Shown here: one piece after another, positions 43,144 through 50,669 of the stretch | How the letters are laid out: each line of letters begins with the position of its first letter | Numbering within the stretch: position 1 is the stretch's first letter | Source of the DNA: UBA1447 sp002329225 | Lineage (GTDB): Bacteria > Bacillota > Clostridia > Oscillospirales > Acutalibacteraceae | DNA: 64,000 nt | Direction of reading: 5' to 3' | NCBI GenBank assembly: GCA_050946835.1 | Contig: JBMNVN010000001.1 | Coordinates: 372,001-436,000, forward strand | Notes under the pieces: generated by a model | What the model saw: only the letters and a program-made list of their open reading frames with translations | Databases searched by the model: none | Told to the model about the DNA's origin: nothing | Position numbers and translations under genes: made by a program

Positions 43144-43174
43144 TTTAAAGCACGGCAAGATGCCGTGCTTTAAA
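43144..43174. terminator. Perfect 14-bp hairpin after the small-peptide genes
   Basis: TTTAAAGCACGGCA (43144-43157) pairs perfectly with its complement at 43161-43174 around AGA. Flanking A/T ends give a bidirectional terminator; on the minus strand it closes the three-peptide transcript 17 bp after its last stop and separates it from the S10 promoter. Confidence 0.8.
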
Positions 43175-43190
43175 CGGGAAATGAAAAAAA

Positions 43191-43331
43191 TCAACCTACA
43201 GCGCCGCCGAACAAGTTCACTATATAAGCAAAGAGTTCGGAAAGATAAGCCGCAACTGAATCAATGGTTCCCTGTCCGACAATAGAAGCAACAAGATCCA
43301 CGACGGATTGCAAAATGGCGGTAATATCCAA
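43191..43331 (-). CDS. Small amphipathic peptide 1 (46 residues)
   Basis: TTG start at 43331, six bases after CAGGAGGTG; stop TGA at 43191-43193. The peptide begins MDITAILQSVVDLVASIVG and ends NLFGGAVG: rich in Ile, Val, Leu, Ala and Gly, four acidic residues, no Lys, Arg or Cys. Hydrophobic residues recur every three to four positions, so one or two amphipathic helices are likely. There is no signal-peptide leader. I do not recognise a family. It resembles the beta-class phenol-soluble modulins of staphylococci (about 44 residues, acidic, leaderless) in length and character, not detectably in sequence. Last of three such genes. Confidence 0.7.
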   Translation of the reverse strand: MDITAILQSVVDLVASIVGQGTIDSVAAYLSELFAYIVNLFGGAVG

Positions 43332-43426
43332 CTGTTTCACCTCCTGTTATTTTTTGTATTGCAAAAATACTGACCGTTAACAAATAAAAAACCCGTTCGC
43401 ATACCGAATCGCCAAACGATTTCAGT

Positions 43427-43555
43427 TTATGCTGCGAACAAACCTGCAATTTTGGCGACCAATTTCATAAGACCGCCGAAAGTACCGATAAATCTGTAGA
43501 AATCAAAGTCCACAAAAATCGCCTTGATAACCTCAAGCATCTCGTTAAGAGTCAA
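43427..43555 (-). CDS. Small amphipathic peptide 2 (42 residues)
   Basis: TTG start at 43555, seven bases after AGCAGGTGA; stop TAA at 43427-43429. It begins MTLNEMLEVIKAIFVDFDF and ends KLVAKIAGLFAA: an acidic first half, four aromatic residues in the middle, and a helix with two Lys at the end; net charge near zero. No Cys, no signal peptide. A weak hairpin followed by TTTTTT (about 43386-43410, minus strand) lies between it and peptide 1, so transcription may partly stop there. Family unknown. Confidence 0.65.
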   Translation of the reverse strand: MTLNEMLEVIKAIFVDFDFYRFIGTFGGLMKLVAKIAGLFAA

Positions 43556-43626
43556 AGTGTCTTCACCTGCTTTCAAACAAATTGCAATTTCACACCAAGA
43601 ACAGCTTTGTGTTTCAGTTAAGCCTC

Positions 43627-43758
43627 TTATGTGAACATACCGATAATGGTTTCAAACATGGGTTGCAGTTGGGCGATGATGTCCGGCAGACTTATGCCGA
43701 ACGCTTTGAAGAATTCAGACAAACCTTCCAATATTTGCTGGAACATTTCCGGGCTCAT
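43627..43758 (-). CDS. Small amphipathic peptide 3 (43 residues)
   Basis: ATG at 43758, six bases after GGGAGGTG; stop TAA at 43627-43629. A longer frame from 43830 runs through the binding site and is rejected. It begins MSPEMFQQILEGLSEFFKAF and ends METIIGMFT-like (PMFETIIGMFT): Phe- and Ile-rich with five acidic residues and one Lys, no Cys, no leader peptide. It is the first of the three small genes in transcription order. The three share size, a GGTGA-type ribosome binding site and amphipathic pattern, suggesting a multi-peptide system. Family unknown. Confidence 0.7.
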   Translation of the reverse strand: MSPEMFQQILEGLSEFFKAFGISLPDIIAQLQPMFETIIGMFT

Positions 43759-43806
43759 TTCTTCACCTCCCGTACACCGAGCGACTTTTAAAAAGCGACA
43801 CGGCAA

Positions 43807-43883
43807 AATAGATACACTATAGTATAACATATTATTAGCAAGAGATATTTATTTAAAAGAATATTCATTGCGGTGTATCTATT
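43807..43883. repeat. Perfect 11-bp inverted repeats around the small-peptide upstream region
   Basis: AATAGATACAC (43807-43817) and GTGTATCTATT (43873-43883) are exact inverted copies separated by 55 bp. On the minus strand the interval contains -10-like TATACT (43821-43826) and TATAGT (43816-43821, overlapping the left repeat) and TTGCTA (43836-43841); spacing is not ideal, so the promoter is uncertain. Possible roles: paired operator, invertible segment, or a stem-loop if transcribed through. Confidence 0.6.
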
Positions 43884-43896
43884 GATTATGCTTGTT

Positions 43897-44667
43897 TTAA
43901 TCTGAATTTCTGACACGAATGTAAATATGTTTTATTCCCTTGTTTGAAGTATCCCTCTGATCAATATCAAACAGGTTGGTCGATTGAATAAGGGGAGTGA
44001 GTTTAGTAAACCCGTAATTACGGCTGTCAAATGAAGGGCGTTTTCTCAAAAGCAGGTTGCCTACATCCCCCAAAAAGGCCCAGCCGTCATCATCCGCCAC
44101 ATCGTTGACGGAGTTTACAATAAGCTCCAGCACATCCTCGGGCACCTTCCCCCACTGCGGTTTACCCGTTTGAGTCCTGCTCTTTTCTCCGGCTCCGTCG
44201 GTTTCCCCCTCTTCTTCCTGAGAATCCAGAAGGACTTCCAGATAAATAAAGCGGTCACAGGCGGCAATAAAGGGTTCGGGAGTTTTTCTCTCCCCTATTC
44301 CGTAAACCTTCAGCCCCGATTCCCTTAGACGGGTAGCCAATCTGGTAAAGTCGCTGTCGCTGGACACAATGCAAAAACCGTCAACCTGACGGCTGTACAA
44401 AATATCCATCGCATCAATAATCAGCGCCGAGTCCGTAGCGTTTTTTCCGAAGGTGTAGCTGTATTGCTGAACCGGAGTTATCGCATAAGGCAGAAGCACG
44501 TTTTTCCAACCGGAAATCAATGCATTTGTCCAATCCCCGTAAATACGCTTAATGGTAGGGGTACCGTAAAGGGCAATCTCATCCATTAAAACTTTCACAT
44601 ATTTATGGGATACATTGTCCGAGTCAATCAAAACCGCTAATCTCGATTCATTTTTAATGTCCTGCAT
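43897..44667 (-). CDS. NYN-domain ribonuclease with C-terminal LOTUS/OST-HTH domain
   Basis: 256 residues. The N-terminal NYN (PIN-like, LabA/DUF88) domain shows AVLIDSDNVS (acidic residues 15 and 17), KNATDSALIIDAMDIL and GFCIVSSDSDFTRLATRLRESG, the acidic cluster expected to bind the catalytic metal. After a charged linker (about 150-172) comes an OST-HTH/LOTUS RNA-binding domain (about 175-253: PEDVLELIVNSVNDVADDDGWAFLGDVGNLL). Such proteins are predicted RNA-processing or decay enzymes. The next gene in transcription order is the small-peptide cluster, but no functional tie is shown. It starts about 80 bp after the kinase gene. Confidence 0.88.
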   Translation of the reverse strand: MQDIKNESRLAVLIDSDNVSHKYVKVLMDEIALYGTPTIKRIYGDWTNALISGWKNVLLPYAITPVQQYSYTFGKNATDSALIIDAMDILYSRQVDGFCIVSSDSDFTRLATRLRESGLKVYGIGERKTPEPFIAACDRFIYLEVLLDSQEEEGETDGAGEKSRTQTGKPQWGKVPEDVLELIVNSVNDVADDDGWAFLGDVGNLLLRKRPSFDSRNYGFTKLTPLIQSTNLFDIDQRDTSNKGIKHIYIRVRNSD

Positions 44668-44748
44668 TTTACTCTCCTAAAACTCTCAATTACGGCAATC
44701 GCCGTATGTCATTATCCTTTTATTATTTTATAGTATGTAATATAGGCT

Positions 44749-46266
44749 TCAGTTGCCGGGAGTATTTTCTTCCTGCCCGTAACCGCCGCCTTGCCCCTTA
44801 TAATAACTGCGGCGATTGTAAGGGTACAGCCCGCTCCGGCGTGACAAACAACCGCCTGCGGCCTCTTTTTTGCTCATAGTGAAAACCGAACCCGCAATTT
44901 CGATACCCGCCGAAGATATTTCGTCAACGGTGTCGTTTATATCACCGATTTTAGCGTAGTCACGTCTGATTGTAAAAATCAAAGCATCGGACAAAGGCGC
45001 TATTACCAAACAATCCGCCACAATACGGGCGGGCGGAGTATCAATAATTACAAAGTCAAATTCTGCCCTCGCCCTTTTGAGCACGCCTTTGACTATATCG
45101 GTGTCAAGAACCTCGGTGGGCTTTTGCGTAACGCCTCCGCCGGGGAGAAGAAAAATACCGAGAGGTTTTATAAATTTAATCGCTTCTTCATAGCTCGCTT
45201 TTTCTTTGATAATTTGAATCAGACCGGTTTTATTTTCTTCTTTTATTCCCGCCATATTTAAAACCGAAGGTTTACGCAAATCACAGTCAATTAAAAGAAC
45301 CGACTTGTCTTTTTTAGCCAGCGCACAGGCCAAATTTAATGCCACGGTGGTCTTTCCCTCGTTTTCGAATGTACTGGTAACGGTAAAGATTTTATATCCC
45401 TTTTCCGCAGCGGCGGCTTCAAGTTTGGTTCGGATTGCCTTGATCCCCTCCACGAATGCAAAGCCCGCCCTTTTCTCGTCAGTTATAAGGACTCCGGCAC
45501 GGTTGTTTTTTCTTTTCTTTCTGTTAACTTTCTCTGCTATCGGGACGGAGCCCCACAGCCTGAGTCCAATATTCTCCCGAATATCCTCCGCGCCTTTAAC
45601 CGTGTCGCTTAAAAGTTCTTTGATGAAAACAATCAATATAACCAGAGCGGCTCCGGAAACAAAACCGTAAAACGCCATTTTGGGGGCATTACTTTTCCCT
45701 GCGGGCACAGGAGGTTTCGGTGCTTTAATAATTTCAATCCCGAGACCGGAATCAAAGGTTTTAAGATAGGCGGGGAAGGACTTTATAATCTCATTTATTG
45801 CGGATTCGCAAAACTTTTTATCATCCGCAGTTACATTTACCGTAAAGATATCGGTTATGGATGTGGGAGTGACGGAAAGAGATTTTTCAATGTATTCTTC
45901 GCTATAGGTTCCCCCTCCCAAAGCCCAATACAGCTTTTGCAGCATCAAGTCGCTTTTTAATAAAAAACGGTAACGCTCCGCATCTTTTTCGGCAAGAGGT
46001 CTTACCTGAGTAGTTGTATAACCCGTTTCATTGCCCCATTCGTCTTTTTGAACCGTAACTGTTGTTAAGGTAAAGGCAAGGGTCGCTGAGGATACATATT
46101 TTTCAACGTATCTGAATTCGGCATAAAAATAGAATGCGGCTGCAAAAACAATCGCCGCTAAAATAATTGCCCAAAGTCTTTTCAACAGGGCAAGGCCGAT
46201 TCTGCCCAAATCAATCCCGGAATCGTCGGAATTTTGTGCGGGAACAAACTCCCGTTTTTCCTGCAT
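44749..46266 (-). CDS. Fused Wzz-type chain-length regulator and bacterial tyrosine kinase
   Basis: 505 residues. The N-terminal half is a Wzz-like membrane domain with helices at about 30-50 and 197-218 bracketing an extracellular region. The cytoplasmic half (from about 260) is a BY-kinase: Walker A VTSTFENEGKTTVAL (Lys305), Walker A' LLIDCDLRKP (Asp327, Asp329), Walker B FVIIDTPPA (about 405-413), and a C-terminal tyrosine cluster (Tyr481, 483, 488, 489, 496) for autophosphorylation. It would control polymer length and export of the polysaccharide made by the operon at 56-64 kb. Most Firmicutes encode these halves as two proteins (CpsC/CpsD); here they are one chain, as in proteobacterial Wzc. 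It follows the phosphatase gene after about 38 bp. Confidence 0.9.
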   Translation of the reverse strand: MQEKREFVPAQNSDDSGIDLGRIGLALLKRLWAIILAAIVFAAAFYFYAEFRYVEKYVSSATLAFTLTTVTVQKDEWGNETGYTTTQVRPLAEKDAERYRFLLKSDLMLQKLYWALGGGTYSEEYIEKSLSVTPTSITDIFTVNVTADDKKFCESAINEIIKSFPAYLKTFDSGLGIEIIKAPKPPVPAGKSNAPKMAFYGFVSGAALVILIVFIKELLSDTVKGAEDIRENIGLRLWGSVPIAEKVNRKKRKNNRAGVLITDEKRAGFAFVEGIKAIRTKLEAAAAEKGYKIFTVTSTFENEGKTTVALNLACALAKKDKSVLLIDCDLRKPSVLNMAGIKEENKTGLIQIIKEKASYEEAIKFIKPLGIFLLPGGGVTQKPTEVLDTDIVKGVLKRARAEFDFVIIDTPPARIVADCLVIAPLSDALIFTIRRDYAKIGDINDTVDEISSAGIEIAGSVFTMSKKEAAGGCLSRRSGLYPYNRRSYYKGQGGGYGQEENTPGN

Positions 46267-46304
46267 AAGTTCACTTCCGTTTTAATGATTCTATCCCTGA
46301 GATT

Positions 46305-47066
46305 TTAATACCGCCCTCTTCTTAATAAGCCGCTTTCCATAGAAGGGATTACAACTTCATTATCAATTACCGCTTGGGGGGAGGTTCGGACCATACGCTC
46401 AAGCCAATTCTGGTTTATGTTCGGGGGAAAGTCCCTCATCATCCTTAAAAGGTCATTCGGTCTGTTGTGCAGGGAATGGGCATCGGTAGCAATAAAGTTG
46501 GCAGCCTGTTTTAAAACCATTTCATAGGCAAGATCAAATTCCTCACGGCCGCTGCGGCTTGCCAGACTGCCGGCATTGACCTGAAAAAGAACGCCCATAT
46601 CCATAAGAAAATTGACACGGTCATATTGAATCTGGAGAAATGAATATCTTTCCGGGTGGGCAATAATCGGAACCAAACCCCGTTTTAGAATTTCCTCAAT
46701 ATACCTTAACACCGTGGAAAAACGCAGATTGTAAAAATCAAACTCCACCAAAATATATCTGCTGCCGTTTATTGTCACTTTTTCCAAAGGAAGGGGGTAC
46801 ATCAAATCTTCCCCTGCAAAAACTTCCGCCCCGGGGTATATTTGCAGATTCAGCTCACGCCTTTCCAATTCCGCACGGAGTTCCGCAATCCTTTCATCCC
46901 TGGCAGCAACATAGTGATCTATGTCTATCAAAGAAGTCAGATGGGAGGTGGCAACGATTTTTTCTATTCCGTTTTCCATAGCCAGGTAGCACAGCCGCAG
47001 GGATGTATCAAAATCCCTCGGCCCGTCATCCATTCCGTAAAGAATATGGCAATGTAAATCAATCAT
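46305..47066 (-). CDS. cpsB: PHP-type protein-tyrosine phosphatase (CpsB/YwqE family)
   Basis: 253 residues from the ATG at 47066 (AAAGGG upstream); an earlier in-frame ATG at 47144 would add residues absent from the family and overlaps the promoter. The PHP metal ligands appear as MIDLHCHILYGMDDGP, ATSHL, PGAEVF, IIAHPERY and FIATDAHSLHNRP. These manganese-dependent phosphatases dephosphorylate the BY-kinase encoded next, closing the capsule-control cycle. Confidence 0.92.
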   Translation of the reverse strand: MIDLHCHILYGMDDGPRDFDTSLRLCYLAMENGIEKIVATSHLTSLIDIDHYVAARDERIAELRAELERRELNLQIYPGAEVFAGEDLMYPLPLEKVTINGSRYILVEFDFYNLRFSTVLRYIEEILKRGLVPIIAHPERYSFLQIQYDRVNFLMDMGVLFQVNAGSLASRSGREEFDLAYEMVLKQAANFIATDAHSLHNRPNDLLRMMRDFPPNINQNWLERMVRTSPQAVIDNEVVIPSMESGLLRRGRY

Positions 47067-47134
47067 AAAATATCCCTTTGCATTTAATGCGTCCTCTTGT
47101 TTACTCTTACTATCACTTATATTCTGCAGGAATA

Positions 47135-47163
47135 ATATTATCATTCTAACATAGATGCGTCAA
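47135..47163 (-). promoter_or_regulatory. Promoter of the phosphatase-kinase genes
   Basis: On the minus strand TTGACG (47158-47163), 17-bp spacer, TAATAT (47135-47140), about 70 bp before the phosphatase start. The rest of the gap to the LRR gene (47164-47311) shows nothing else recognisable. Confidence 0.6.
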
Positions 47164-47311
47164 TAATTCATTTTTTATAATGCCGCTTTTTTTGCAGTCC
47201 GGACTCTCGGCAAATGTAAAAATCAGGGCAGAGCGATGCGGAGTGTGCAGCGGGGCGATGCGGGCATCGTCCCGTGCAATAAACACTTCAACCTATATAA
47301 CAACCAAATCA

Positions 47312-47340
47312 GGCCGCCCTCACGAATTGTGAAAGCGGCC
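47312..47340 (-). terminator. Stable hairpin after LRR-dockerin gene 1
   Basis: GGCCGC (47312-47317) pairs with GCGGCC (47335-47340), extended by CTCAC/GTGA pairs. No U-tract follows on the minus strand. A nearly identical hairpin follows gene 2 at 50623-50651. Confidence 0.6.
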
Positions 47341-47358
47341 CGAAATACATACTAAACT

Positions 47359-50300
47359 TTACGCTGTCAGACCCGTTACCTGATTGATGTTTTTCTTCCC
47401 TGTGGAGCAGTGCAGAATATCCAGAGCGTCAACACTCGATACATTGGCGTTGCCGTCAACGTTACCCGCCATCTGCTTGATTTCCGACAATTCCAGAGCG
47501 CCCGAGGCGGCTTTTAAAGCCATCAATGCGTCAACCGCACTTATTGCCCCATCGCCGCTGATGTCGCCGAAGATTACTATGGTGTAGGTTTCAACAACTT
47601 CGTCATTTTCGTCGAGCACGGTCACCACGGTGCCGGTACCTATTACATCGGCTGAGTATTGGAGCGAATATCCGTTGCCGACACTCACAAAATTGCTCTC
47701 GAATTCTTCTCTTGATATACCGGGTTCAAGGCCGTAGATTGTGCCGTTGTCCCTGTCTATCACACTGTCGGAACCGTCGGCAGGCGACAGCGCATCGCCG
47801 CCTCCCCCGATTGCGGAAAAGTTGATATTGTTTTCATTTGCATAGGTTTCCGCATAAGAGCCGGGAACGCCGAAGATGGTTAAACTGTCACAGCCGATGA
47901 ACACCTCATACCCGATACTTGCCACACTTTCGGGAATGGTTATGCTTGTGAGGTTGGAGCAATTATAGAAAGCACAGTAGTCAATATCAGTCACACTGTC
48001 CGGAACAATCACCTCCGTGAGGGATGTGCAGCTTTCGAATGCGCCAAAAGCAATTTTCGTTACACCGACCGGAACGGTATAACTTGTTCTTGCGTTGCCG
48101 AGCGGATATTGGAGTAATGTTGTTTTATCTTTGTTAAATAAAACTCCGTCTTCGCTTGAGAAATTGGGATTATCGTCGGCAACTTCAATTTCCGTAAGGT
48201 TCGTGCAAAGATAAAAAACCCACCAACCGATGTTAGCCACGCTTTTCGGGACGGTCACCCCTGTGAGGATACAATTGTAGAGTGCCTCGCCCCCAATAGT
48301 TATTGTACCGTCCTTTATTACATAATCGCCGACGAGTGAGGGGGCCACTCGGATTAAATGATTGCCGATGTATAAAGCACCGTCTTCCCAATTTGAGTTA
48401 TCATTGTAATATCCGGTTCCGTAGAATGCCCAGGCGCCGATAAAACTTACGCTGTCCGGAAGAGTTATGCTTATCAGGTTGAAACAATTATAAAATGCAT
48501 AGCCGCCAATAGCCTTTAAACTGTTCGGAACAGTTATGCCTGTGAGGTTTTTGCAAAAATAGAACGCCTCATCCGCAACAGTTATTGTGCCGTCTTTTAT
48601 CGCATAATTGCCACTAAGTGAATCGTTAGCTATAATTAAATGGTTGCCGATGTACAAAACGTCATTTTCCCAATTTGAGTCGTCGTTAAAATACCCGGTA
48701 TATTTGAATGCGTCAAAACCGATGCTCGTCACACTGTCAGGAAGGTTTATGCCTGTGAGGTTTTCGCAATATGAAAATGCCTCCAAATCGATATTTGTAA
48801 CACCGGTGTTTATCGTTACATCTGTGAGAAATTCGCAAGCAGAGAATGCATAAGCACCTATGCTCGTTACACCGACCGGAACGGTATAGCTTGTTCTTGA
48901 GTTGCCGATTGGATATTGGATTAAGCGGGTTTTGTCTTTGTTGAATAAAACTCCGTCCTCACTTAAATAATCAGGGTTGTCGGCGGCAACGTCAATGCTT
49001 GCAAGCATATTGCAAGAACCGAATGCATCGTCACCTATTCTCATTACACTCTTGGGAATTGTTATGTCCGTTAAAGATGTGCAACCATAGAATGCACCTT
49101 GACCAATACTTGTCACACCGTTACCCAATGTGATGCTTGCGAGCGCTTCGCAAGCATTGAATGCAGCATATCCAATACTCGTCACACTGTTCGGAATAGT
49201 TATGCCTGTGAGGTTATAGCAGTAAGATAACGCCCCATCCGCAACAGTTATTATGCCGTCTTTTATTGTGTAATCACCGCTGATTGTGTTTCTAGTATTA
49301 ACTAAACAATTGTCTATGTATAAAACATCGTTCTCCCAATTTGAGTCGTCGTAATAATACCCGGTGCTGTCGAATGCGTCTTCCCCGATACTCGTCACAC
49401 TGTCAGGCAGGTTTATGCCTGTGAGGTTTTCGCAATATGCAAATGCCCGAAAACCGATATTTTTAACACCGGAGTTTATCGTTACATCTGTGAGAAATTC
49501 GCAACTTTCGAATGCAGCCACGCCGATGCCCGTCACGCCGGCGGGAACGGTATAGCTTGTTCTTGTATTGCCGATTGGATATTTTATTAACAGCGTTTTA
49601 TCTTTGTTGAATAATACACCGTCCGTACTTGAATATTTCGGGTTGTCGGCGGCAACGTCAATGCTTGTGAGTTTATTGCAACCGTTGAATACAGACGTGC
49701 CAATATTCGTTACACTTTTCGGAACGGTTATACCTGTAAGGGCAACGCATTCAGCGAATGCCGAATCACCGATACTCGTCACGCCGTTTTCCAGAGTTAC
49801 GCTCGTGAGGGCGGCGCACTTATAAAATGCATGAACACCTATGTTCATCACACTGCCCGGAATGAAAATGTTAGTGAGCGAGATACAGTTGCTGAATACC
49901 CAGCCGCCAATACTCGTTACGCTGTTCGGAATGACTATGTCCGTAAGGAAGCCGCACCCATCGAATGAATAATGACCAATATTCGTTACACTGCCCGGTA
50001 CGGTATAGCTTGTTCTCGGGTTGCCGACAGGATATTGGATTAACAGAGTTTTATCTTCGTTGAATAATACACCGTCCGCACTTGAATAATTCGGGTTATC
50101 ATCGGCAACATCAAAACCTGTAATGGCGCTACAATAAAAGAATGCTCCATACCCGATGCTTGTCACACTGTTAGGAATAGTTATGTTTGTGAGAGCTGTG
50201 CAGACCTGGAATGAACGCTCACCGATACTCGTCACAGTGTTCGGTATGAGTACGCTTGTTATAGAGGTGCGGTTATAGAATGCATTAACACCAATAGCCG

Positions 50301-50532
50301 TAACCGTATAGCCGCCAAGTGTGGAGGGGATTATTACATCCCCGCTGATTGAAGATGCGGCCCTTTTTATGGTTGCAAAGCCGCCTACAACCTCATATTC
50401 ATAATCGCCTTCGATCAATGTATTTGCGGTTGGCGCAAACAAATTGCCTGAGCCGCTGAAGGGTACGGCGCCCAGCAACATGAGCGTTGCGAGCAACAGG
50501 GATAAAACTTTTCTGCCGAGTTTCTTTTTCAT
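47359..50532 (-). CDS. Secreted BspA-like LRR protein with dockerin-like C-terminus (copy 1)
   Basis: 1057 residues with a signal peptide (MKKKLGRKVLSLLLATLMLLG, cleavage near 30-37). About 26 leucine-rich repeats of the BspA/LRR_5 type follow (pattern IPNSVTSIGxxAFxxCxxLT). Two kinds of island interrupt them: DNPxYSSxDGVLFNKDKT...YPxGN (four copies) and TGYYxDDSNWENDVLYIGNHLI (three). Then come a linker module (YGLEPGISREEFESNF, about 930-985) and two dockerin-type calcium loops, DISGDGAISAVD and NVDGNANVSSVD, near the end. BspA repeats mediate adhesion in other species; dockerins bind cohesins. No cohesin, S-layer or sortase signal is visible here. ATG after GAGAGG. Confidence 0.9.
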   Translation of the reverse strand: MKKKLGRKVLSLLLATLMLLGAVPFSGSGNLFAPTANTLIEGDYEYEVVGGFATIKRAASSISGDVIIPSTLGGYTVTAIGVNAFYNRTSITSVLIPNTVTSIGERSFQVCTALTNITIPNSVTSIGYGAFFYCSAITGFDVADDNPNYSSADGVLFNEDKTLLIQYPVGNPRTSYTVPGSVTNIGHYSFDGCGFLTDIVIPNSVTSIGGWVFSNCISLTNIFIPGSVMNIGVHAFYKCAALTSVTLENGVTSIGDSAFAECVALTGITVPKSVTNIGTSVFNGCNKLTSIDVAADNPKYSSTDGVLFNKDKTLLIKYPIGNTRTSYTVPAGVTGIGVAAFESCEFLTDVTINSGVKNIGFRAFAYCENLTGINLPDSVTSIGEDAFDSTGYYYDDSNWENDVLYIDNCLVNTRNTISGDYTIKDGIITVADGALSYCYNLTGITIPNSVTSIGYAAFNACEALASITLGNGVTSIGQGAFYGCTSLTDITIPKSVMRIGDDAFGSCNMLASIDVAADNPDYLSEDGVLFNKDKTRLIQYPIGNSRTSYTVPVGVTSIGAYAFSACEFLTDVTINTGVTNIDLEAFSYCENLTGINLPDSVTSIGFDAFKYTGYFNDDSNWENDVLYIGNHLIIANDSLSGNYAIKDGTITVADEAFYFCKNLTGITVPNSLKAIGGYAFYNCFNLISITLPDSVSFIGAWAFYGTGYYNDNSNWEDGALYIGNHLIRVAPSLVGDYVIKDGTITIGGEALYNCILTGVTVPKSVANIGWWVFYLCTNLTEIEVADDNPNFSSEDGVLFNKDKTTLLQYPLGNARTSYTVPVGVTKIAFGAFESCTSLTEVIVPDSVTDIDYCAFYNCSNLTSITIPESVASIGYEVFIGCDSLTIFGVPGSYAETYANENNINFSAIGGGGDALSPADGSDSVIDRDNGTIYGLEPGISREEFESNFVSVGNGYSLQYSADVIGTGTVVTVLDENDEVVETYTIVIFGDISGDGAISAVDALMALKAASGALELSEIKQMAGNVDGNANVSSVDALDILHCSTGKKNINQVTGLTA

Positions 50533-50575
50533 AAATTACAACCTCTCATATTAAGTTAGGGTATTGCCGATTTAA

Positions 50576-50604
50576 ATATTACACTCATTTTGTTTTTTTT
50601 ACAA
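50576..50604 (-). promoter_or_regulatory. Promoter of LRR-dockerin gene 1
   Basis: Minus strand: TTGTAA (50599-50604), 17-bp spacer, TAATAT (50576-50581). Part of a leader conserved in all three LRR genes. Confidence 0.65.
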
Positions 50605-50622
50605 TAGACCGTCATTAAATCA

Positions 50623-50651
50623 GGCCGCCCTCACTAATTGTGAAAGCGGCC
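50623..50651 (-). terminator. Stable hairpin after LRR-dockerin gene 2
   Basis: GGCCGC (50623-50628) with GCGGCC (50646-50651) and inner CTCAC/GTGA pairs; almost base-for-base the same as the hairpin at 47312-47340, including the sequence leading to the stop codon. Confidence 0.6.
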
Positions 50652-50669
50652 TGAAATACATACTAAACT

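Noticed and set aside
43261..43449. 62-residue minus-strand frame across the first two small peptides
   Set aside because: It lies out of frame with both small genes, begins inside the end of peptide 2 and has no ribosome binding site; the shorter frames have strong ones.
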